Shown: positions 57,641-64,000 of the stretch, piece by piece
How the letters are laid out: the number at the start of each line of letters is the position of its first letter
How positions within the stretch are numbered: position 1 is the first letter of the stretch
NCBI GenBank assembly: GCA_030247885.1
Contig: JAPDRO010000006.1
Span: 806,001-870,000, forward strand
Reading direction: 5' to 3'
Source: Taxawa tesnikishii (nom. ined.)
Taxonomy: Eukaryota > Ascomycota > Dothideomycetes > Dothideales
Length of the DNA: 64,000 nt
Position numbers and translations under genes: made by a program
The notes under the pieces: model-generated
What the model was told of the DNA's origin: nothing
The model's input: only the letters and a program-made list of their open reading frames with translations
Databases searched by the model: none

Positions 57641-59564
57641 CTCGTCTGTCTTTCTAGGTCCCCCAGAAAATGTACTCGGAAATCGAATTCGAATGCCCGG
57701 TGGAGTGTGGAAGTACAATGTACCCTTCAAAGTAAACACGCTGTTCTCATCCAAGAAATGACGACGGTCTGCGGGGTAGCGGGACAGCACACATGGCCAG
57801 CCGGGACCACATTAACTCGAGCCTACCACGGCCATTCTTCCAACGTTTAATGCTTTGTCGAATTTGACTTCGGGCTTTCGGTACAGTTCGCAGATGACTG
57901 TTCGACCCCACCACCGTAAGTGCTTCTTCGTTCAATCCTGCGATATCCATACCGATACAGCTCACAACGACTCTGACTTTGCACTTGCAACAACGTAAAA
58001 GAAGCAGACTGTTGCACCCGTGGGTAGAGAATATGTTCATTCGTGCAGGCTATGTCTAGTTTATACATCGACCGCGGTTGCGGACTAGCCGTACCCTCCG
58101 TTGAAATGATAGTTAGTACACCACGTGGGTACCCGAACTCGACGAGTGCGACGGGCGGGTGCGAGACTACGAGCTGACATCTTTAGAGCGAGCCGACAAT
58201 GAAAGATCAAAGCAAAGAGTGAAACGGCAGGTGCTCCGTTTTTTTTCTTTGGAGAATCTTGAAAGCTGCTCTGGGTAGGGCAGCTTCATCCACAGGCGCG
58301 AAGTCAATTCCATCTTGTGACGAGCCCGCTCGGCGAACGATCGGCGGCTAGCGCTCTGGCTTCGTGCATCTCGATTGCAGGCTGCTTGGCAGTCTGTCTT
58401 CGGTGCATCCCTGACAAGAAGTGCGATCGGCGATAGATCGTGCGGCCAAAGCTGCGAAGCAAACACATTGGTGAAGCCACAGAACAGCCGAGTTGCTGCC
58501 AGCTGCAACTGTGAGTGTGCTGGGTGAACCGGATCTAGGCCGGGACCAGATCCTCAATGCATCGTGTCCGTCTGGAGACCGAAAGCCCTGGTTTCGGCGC
58601 TTCTGTTGAGTAAGCATATCGGGGAGCTGCCCTGAGATGCATATCAGATAGAGGGTACACTTACACTTGTGGTATTCTGACAGCTAAGGCCGACTGTGTC
58701 TTTCGCCGGCTGACTCTTTCTTTAACAACAGCGATGCATGAGTTTGTTCGGCTTGCCGTGTGTGCAGTCTGTTAAAAGAGAGGTCGTCAAGTGAATTCGA
58801 AAACCAACGCCTCGGCGTATGAGATTCGCTCTTCAGCCGGCAGACATGGTGTTGTTCTGGCGTCGATCAGATGCAACACGAAAACTGTCAACAAGACAAT
58901 TGGCACTGTCCACAGGAGACTGCTCCTTAAAGGTCTAGATGTGACAAAGTTACTTATTATCCACGATCAGCGATGCAGGCCGCGCTCGTGTGTTACCACG
59001 TATTTGCTTGCCCTTTGCGGTCTGCCCAAGTCCGACGGACAGTTTCCCTACTCCGCTAGCGTAAGGTCTCAGCCAATCACACTCGTTCGGAGCTCAGGGT
59101 CCGAGGCTTGCACTTAGTTCTGCGGGAAGGGATTGACTCTAAGCGGTGTTAGGCTATTATGAGAGGAGCTAGTCCCCCGGTATATCTTGCAAAATCGCCA
59201 TCGCCAGGAAAAGACGAGAGATGATGTGCCTCGCTGTCGAACCGCCAATGAGCGGGACACTGCTCAGGCACACGACGACTTATAGCTCGTAGAGTAATAG
59301 GACAGATAGCGCTCAGCAAACCCATCAAAACGCGTCCGGATCGAGAAATGTGAAGGCACTGCATGCGAGGGGAGACGGGATCGTGGCAAAAGTCTGCCAC
59401 AGCACTCCGCTTGTGCCTGCTGCTCCTCTCGCGGACCCGGACTGCTTGACCGTAGTACGTCGTAAGAATGCTCTCACGCGAAATCCTAGTCAGTTCCCAG
59501 CTGGTCAGCATGCCGCTAACAAATCCGCAGGTCTCTCAATGCTTCCCTGTTTATCCATCTCATC
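57641..59564. other. Long intergenic region, FPR2 / F-box gene
   Basis: About 1.9 kb between two outward genes. It has several short frames on both strands with no domain. No RNA gene or repeat is recognised. Confidence 0.4.
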
Positions 59565-61076
59565 ATGGCCAACAACCCCTTCTTAGAATATCAGCGAGCA
59601 CATCGCTCCAAGCAAATCAGAGTCGACCGCTTTCAGGCACACAAGACCCAAGGCATGTCTTTTCTGCTTGCTCTGGCTCCGGAGGTGGTACAACAAATCG
59701 TCCAATTCCTCGATCCAGCAGGCTTGTCGGCTCTTCGCTTGACCTGCAAAGAGCTATCCGAGAAAGCCTTTCATGAGTTTAACCAGCGCGTCAAAGAGAA
59801 CAGATATGTTGCCTCACGCGAGAGTTTGAGCGCCCTTCTGGGCGTCTCGAAGCACAAGCAACTCTCTGAGTCCATCCGCCACCTCAAATTCGGCACCCAG
59901 AGTCCCGTCAAAGGCGGCTTGCAACCACAAGTCCACAGCCCAGACCTCTATCTTAGCTATGTCCGGGACCAGATTCAATTTGCGAAAGGGGACGACGCCG
60001 CCATGCTCGCCTTGGCATTCAACAACTTATCAAACCTCACCTCTGTCCAGATAGGTCAATGGCCTGAGCCGCATGAGGAAACGGAAGCGTCCTGGGGCAT
60101 GCGTACATTCAAAGCTCGCACAGGAGGTGACCTCCAATGGATGCAGAACGACTTCGACATATTAACTCGCACCTTCTCTGCCGTTTTGTCAGCGCTCATG
60201 TCAACGCAAAAACCTTCCCTTACTACTCTCAAAGCACACTTTTGCGGTCACTCTGTGAGCCCGCACCTCAATCGAATCGACCACTACAGGAGTTCTGTCA
60301 ACGTCGGGAACCTGGATTTGACGGGGTTTGTTGTCGGTTCTTTGCGGCCGTGCCTTGCCAATCTGGAGAACTTAGAGCTGTCGCTTGAGTACCGGGGAAT
60401 TCTGGATGACATCGAGTCAGAAGACGCGCAACGCGCGTGTCAATGGCTGCCCAGCTTCATCGACCTAGTTCCACAGCTACGATCCCTGGTGTTGCATTTT
60501 GAGGTCTGGTCACCGATCCAATACTCACTCAACGAGAAGGCCGTATTTGAGCATTTGGCCCGTAGAAGCCGGCTCGAGCATTTGGCATCGCTCAGCTTGA
60601 ATTCTATCCAGATCAATCGCTTCGACTTCCTTTCCTTCGTGTCGGAACACCCGAAGCTTGAGCAGCTGACCCTCCGCTTTATTCAATTCTGTCCACAATC
60701 TCGACGAGGAGAGCCGAACTGGCTGGACGTGCTCGCCACGCTCAACGAACGACTGCCTCGACTCAAAAAGGTCGAGTTCGCCTGGTTGGCCATGCTAGAT
60801 TCTTTCAACAACGACTATGTGCTGGGCAAAGACACGATGCTTTGCTTTGACCAGTGGGGGCTGGAGAACTGTTTGGTTTGTCAGAGGGCCAGTCCGTTTG
60901 AGTATACTATGTTCACCTGCGAGCATAGTGGGTTCAGTGCCGAAAGCAAGGATTGGCATAGCATGATCGCGCACAGTTCGGCAGCGATGCTGTACATCTC
61001 TGAGAACTTCTCCACCGAGCATCCCGACATTCAAAGGAGGAAATCGTCAATGTCCTCGCAGGTGTTGCGAAGCTGA
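59565..61076 (+). CDS. F-box domain protein
   Basis: A single-exon protein of 503 residues. The F-box, LALAPEVVQQIVQFLDPAGLSALRLTCKELSEKAFHEF, lies near residues 35-75 and should bind Skp1 in an SCF ubiquitin ligase. The rest has leucine-rich, irregular repeat-like segments (ENLELSLEYRGIL, LEHLASLSLNSIQ, LEQLTLRFIQF) typical of fungal F-box proteins that hold substrates. Two Cys-rich spots (ENCLVCQRAS, TCEHS) lie near the end. The substrate is unknown. Start Met 59565 gives the usual short N-terminus. The frame is unbroken. Confidence 0.88.
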   Translation: MANNPFLEYQRAHRSKQIRVDRFQAHKTQGMSFLLALAPEVVQQIVQFLDPAGLSALRLTCKELSEKAFHEFNQRVKENRYVASRESLSALLGVSKHKQLSESIRHLKFGTQSPVKGGLQPQVHSPDLYLSYVRDQIQFAKGDDAAMLALAFNNLSNLTSVQIGQWPEPHEETEASWGMRTFKARTGGDLQWMQNDFDILTRTFSAVLSALMSTQKPSLTTLKAHFCGHSVSPHLNRIDHYRSSVNVGNLDLTGFVVGSLRPCLANLENLELSLEYRGILDDIESEDAQRACQWLPSFIDLVPQLRSLVLHFEVWSPIQYSLNEKAVFEHLARRSRLEHLASLSLNSIQINRFDFLSFVSEHPKLEQLTLRFIQFCPQSRRGEPNWLDVLATLNERLPRLKKVEFAWLAMLDSFNNDYVLGKDTMLCFDQWGLENCLVCQRASPFEYTMFTCEHSGFSAESKDWHSMIAHSSAAMLYISENFSTEHPDIQRRKSSMSSQVLRS

Positions 61077-61460
61077 ACGAGAACGTCTTATTAGGCGGTG
61101 ACAAAGTTCAACAACTCCACAGAATTGGACGACCGGCCTTCGGGTTTTCCGTGCTCATACGGTACATCGGGAAATTGCAAATGGATCCTTGTTGACCGTC
61201 GGAGAGGACATCAGGTTGTACCATGTCAAATGCACCTGCAACACCGATGCCTGAACAACTAAAACAACAAACCTCTGCACAACCGCTAAGAATCAGGCCT
61301 CCTGACAATCCGCCTCTTCGAGACGTCGTCAAAGGAGATTCCAACGGTTGTCCAACAGGTCCTCAGTTCCAAATCTCATGACACCCGAAAACCTCCGCAG
61401 TCCTGCAGCCTTGTTGTCCAGCGCAGCAACCATCCAGCGTATTATTCATCCGCAAGTTTC
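61077..61460. other. Convergent intergenic region, F-box / GFA-type gene
   Basis: About 380 bp between two gene ends. No feature is recognised. Confidence 0.4.
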
Positions 61461-61908
61461 TCAGTGCACCTCTTTCTCTGCTGCGCCGGTAGTTGGCTCG
61501 CACCATTTCAAGCGATCCTTAACGAAAGTCTCCCAACCAGACTTGGCGCTTCTGAGAACCTCTCCATCATCAACTGTATCGATCTTGATAATGTTGATGT
61601 CCGGCGCCGTCTCCACCTCTACGAACAGTATGTCTCCGCACCGCTTGCATCGGATGTCACGTTCTTCTCGGTAATGCCTTGGCGTGTAAATCAAACTCCC
61701 TTGCCGGACCGCACGTGGAAGTCGAAGACGGTGCGATGAAGTTGATTGAGTTGGTCGTGCCTGAGGTTTTTACGGCACAGAAGGCAGTGATATGCAAGCC
61801 GCGGGGGCCAGCTAAGTATTGAGGATGGAGAGTTACGCGTACCTTAGCGACTGGCTTGCCGGTGTACTCTTGAGTGAAAGCTCTGCAGACATGGCTTCCT
61901 TTTATCAT
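61461..61908 (-). pseudogene. GFA-type (glutathione-dependent formaldehyde-activating-like) gene, degenerate
   Basis: GFA proteins are small zinc-binding enzymes with CxC and CxxC motifs. Here IKGSHVCRAFTQEYTGKPVAK aligns with the usual IKGSCHCGAFTYEYTGEPVAK, so one of the first zinc cysteines is gone. YHCLLCRKN is the second site, and HYREERDIRCKRCGDILFVEV the third. A 31-bp candidate intron is too short for a normal one, and the frames on either side do not fit. A one-base shift near 61725 (ttt for tttt) lies before LIYTPRHYREERD. The lost cysteine is not a run-length error, so this copy is probably inactive. About 130 residues in total. Confidence 0.55.
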
Positions 61909-62574
61909 CCTAGGCAGTTTTGCGGTCTATGCTGAGAAGCAAAGGGCCAAAAAGGAAGTGCGGTGGGCAGACGCGATAAGGTAAAACCCAGTAAGAGAAA
62001 TCCCGTATATCGCCATCTTGTGTGAAGCTGAAGAGACGATCTCTATCCTTCGAGAATCCGTTGTCAGGCTCCGACGTATCGTGGGCGTTGGTGTTGTGAA
62101 AGGAGACATTGGCGCCAGATCAGTGTGGTCACGGTGCGAAGGAACGAATGGTTGCAAAGCGAGAAGAAGGCTATTGTTTAGGTGGTTGGCGCGTGTTGGA
62201 ACATCCCAGCCCTCTTTCGATCATAATATACACGCATGATACGCGTCAAGATGCGGTTGCACGGCATCCTCTCTGGCCGTGCCTCGGCGTCTTCAGCGCA
62301 ACTCCGCAGCAGGCTTGCCATTTACTGCATGGGTCGAAGCCAAGATCATGTACTGCATTGACGACAAACTCAAGACATTAGTGGAAATGAAACATATCGC
62401 ATATACATGTGCTTGATAAGGGGTTGAGGCTGAAGTACGGCCTATTCCGCCGCTCGGCGCTCCGCCGGGACCGCTGCACGCTTCCGTCATCTCGTAAACA
62501 AACACATCAATTCAAGCAAGTGATGAGGCATTGACTTAGCACTGAGGCAGCATTTTCTTGTAACTTACCTAAGC
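61909..62574. other. Divergent intergenic region, GFA-type gene / SAP-domain gene
   Basis: About 670 bp. A short minus-strand frame (MAIYGISLTGFYLIASAHR, from about 62013) is hydrophobic but not supported as a gene. Confidence 0.4.
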
Positions 62575-64000
62575 ATGGTCTATCGTGAGTCCAAAGTAGA
62601 GGTTCCTTCCGAACGGATCACTCACTAATCGGTCATTCAGAGGAGCGGCATGAGCGACACCTTATGCGACAGCGCGGCGCTGGGTATGTAGCTCGCATAC
62701 ACCTTGGCATTCTATACTCACCAGTCACCGCAGCGCTCGCACAGTCGCGACTGGGTTCGGATTCACGTTTGGCGCCTCAAAAGTACTCCCAACTCCGCCA
62801 TCTTCTCAGGATGTTCTAATCCGCAAAAACGATGCGCCGAATGCGTCTACAGTGCCTCTAGAAACCAGTACAAAGGCACAAAAAGACGTCGTGGGGCCCG
62901 CAACAAAAGATATGTCAGTATCAACAGAACCCGTGGCTGGAGCTGCTCCAGCAAAGGCACCCTCAAAGGGAAGCGACGAAGAGCACCAAAACGGGACTGG
63001 TCGACCAAGAGTAAGAGCAAGAAAGCACCAGCTCGAAAAGCCAAACCGGTATCGAAAGCCCAAGACATCTTGAACACAACGCTTGGGGCCACGCGCAATG
63101 CGAAAGACACGGATGAAATGCAAGAGGACGGCTCGTTGCAGCCAGTCGCGGCTGAGGAATTGATCAAGAGGGTGGAAGCGATACCAACCAACACGGACCA
63201 GAGAAAGCTGGACAGGCCAGGAGCATGCGAGCATACCCGGAAGAAGAGGAGGATTTCACCGGTAGAGGAGCAGGAACAGACCCGGGCTGCTCAAGTGTCT
63301 GATGACGAAGACTTCAAGCCTATCAGAAGAAGGAAGAAGATCGCATGTCCACTCGACGCTGAAGCCATGGCACGACCGACCGAAGGAACGGTTGTCCAGG
63401 AACTAGCTACAGTCACACATGAACGTCAACCAGCGGCAAAATCTAAGACCTCAAGAGCGCCACGAAGAACAAAGCTTGCTCATGCGCAGGAGCAACAGCA
63501 GGAACAGGAGCAAACAGCACCAGCATCTGAATTGGAAGCTATCGTGACCCTCCCACAATCAGGAAGGACAAATGTGGATTATAACAAATTCAAGGTCGTC
63601 GAGCTCAAGGCCGAGCTGAAAAAGCGCTGTATACCCCTTACCAAGCTTACACGAAAGCAAGACATGATCAATACTCTGATGGCCGATGATGTACCCAAGC
63701 AACCCAAGACGTCTACTGAGAACTCTGTCGGAATGAACACCACGAAGGATCGACCACTAGACGTGTTGCAGGAAGGAAAAGTCAAGCCCAAGCAGGCCAG
63801 AAATATAGAGATTGTTGCATCACGGTGGAAGGCAGAAGCGCTTGATACTCGTGACTCGCAACCTGCCCGAGCTCCACTCCATAATCGAGACTCCAACGCA
63901 AGAACGTCTACCTCTCCAGTCAAGAGCGCCCTGAAAGGCAACGATTATTCTAACTGTTCGCCAAGAAGACCTACTAGCGAAGAAGAGAAGCACAAGCCTA
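62575..64000 (+). CDS. SAP-domain nuclear protein, 3' partial
   Basis: A likely chromatin or DNA-repair protein that continues past the window. A start at 62575 (MVY, then an intron 62585-62640) leads to exon 2 and a second intron after about 62683. The body is rich in Lys, Glu, Pro and Thr with short nuclear-localisation patches (KKRRISP, IRRRKKI). A SAP-like motif, YNKFKVVELKAELKKRCIPLTKLTRKQDMINTL, lies near 63577-63680 and should bind DNA. Two frames compete at 62745-62970. The frame with VLPTPPSSQDVLIRKNDAP looks more like protein, but it needs a one-base shift near 62970 to reach the KKAPARKAKPVSKAQ frame. The position in the family (possibly Slx4-like) is not proven. Confidence 0.6.

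Noticed and set aside
62745-62970. Alternative frame (RDWVRIHVWRLKS onward) for the SAP gene, which avoids any frame shift
   Set aside because: Its Trp/Cys-rich composition is unlike a disordered nuclear protein; kept as a possible alternative in the feature text.

Overview
The window is nuclear DNA of a filamentous ascomycete, most likely a Dothideomycete. The genes carry short introns (about 50-80 bp) with GTAAGT-like donors and CTGAC/CTAAC branch sites. The gene set is typically fungal: eisosome PIL1, a Zn2Cys6 regulator, a HET-like protein, DUF6594, an SWC3-like subunit and a fungal CorA-like protein. I place it by gene content only; no marker gene fixes the species.

Layout. 0-13 kb: 3' part of a HECT E3 ligase (+), an Ntn-type L-asparaginase (-), a DHA1 MFS transporter (+), elongation factor SPT5 (+), an aldehyde dehydrogenase (+). 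14-20 kb: plasma-membrane syntaxin (+), a small tail-anchored protein (+), translin-associated factor X (-), a 2-Cys peroxiredoxin with a long tail (+). 20-31 kb looks more accessory: an HXXXD acyltransferase (+), a CorA-like membrane protein (-), a damaged HET-like gene (+), a Baeyer-Villiger monooxygenase (-). 31-49 kb is mostly housekeeping: NAA38 (+), MBD4-like DNA glycosylase (+), Ure2-like GST (+), PIL1 (+), SRS2 helicase (+), ABHD12-like hydrolase (-), DUF6594 protein (+), SWC3 (+). 49-64 kb: copper amine oxidase (-) facing away from a Zn2Cys6 factor (+), tRNA-Arg(UCU) with an intron (-), an ER FKBP ending in KDEL (-), an F-box protein (+), a degenerate GFA-type gene (-), and the 5' part of a SAP-domain protein (+).

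The strongest signal across the window is technical. At least a dozen conserved host genes are broken by one-base shifts, nearly all at runs of 3-6 identical bases and nearly all deletions, while flanking protein similarity is intact. SPT5 alone has five. This points to an unpolished long-read assembly rather than gene decay, so gene models must be read through these sites. Only the HET-like gene and the GFA-type gene show damage that this does not fully explain.

I see no intact transposon, no CRISPR array (none expected) and no rRNA. One decayed 28-bp motif shared by two gene 3' flanks, several microsatellites and one GC-AG intron are the notable non-coding items. I did not find a convincing undescribed multi-gene system. 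The best leads are the extended peroxiredoxin, two unidentified small two-exon genes and the 20-31 kb accessory block.
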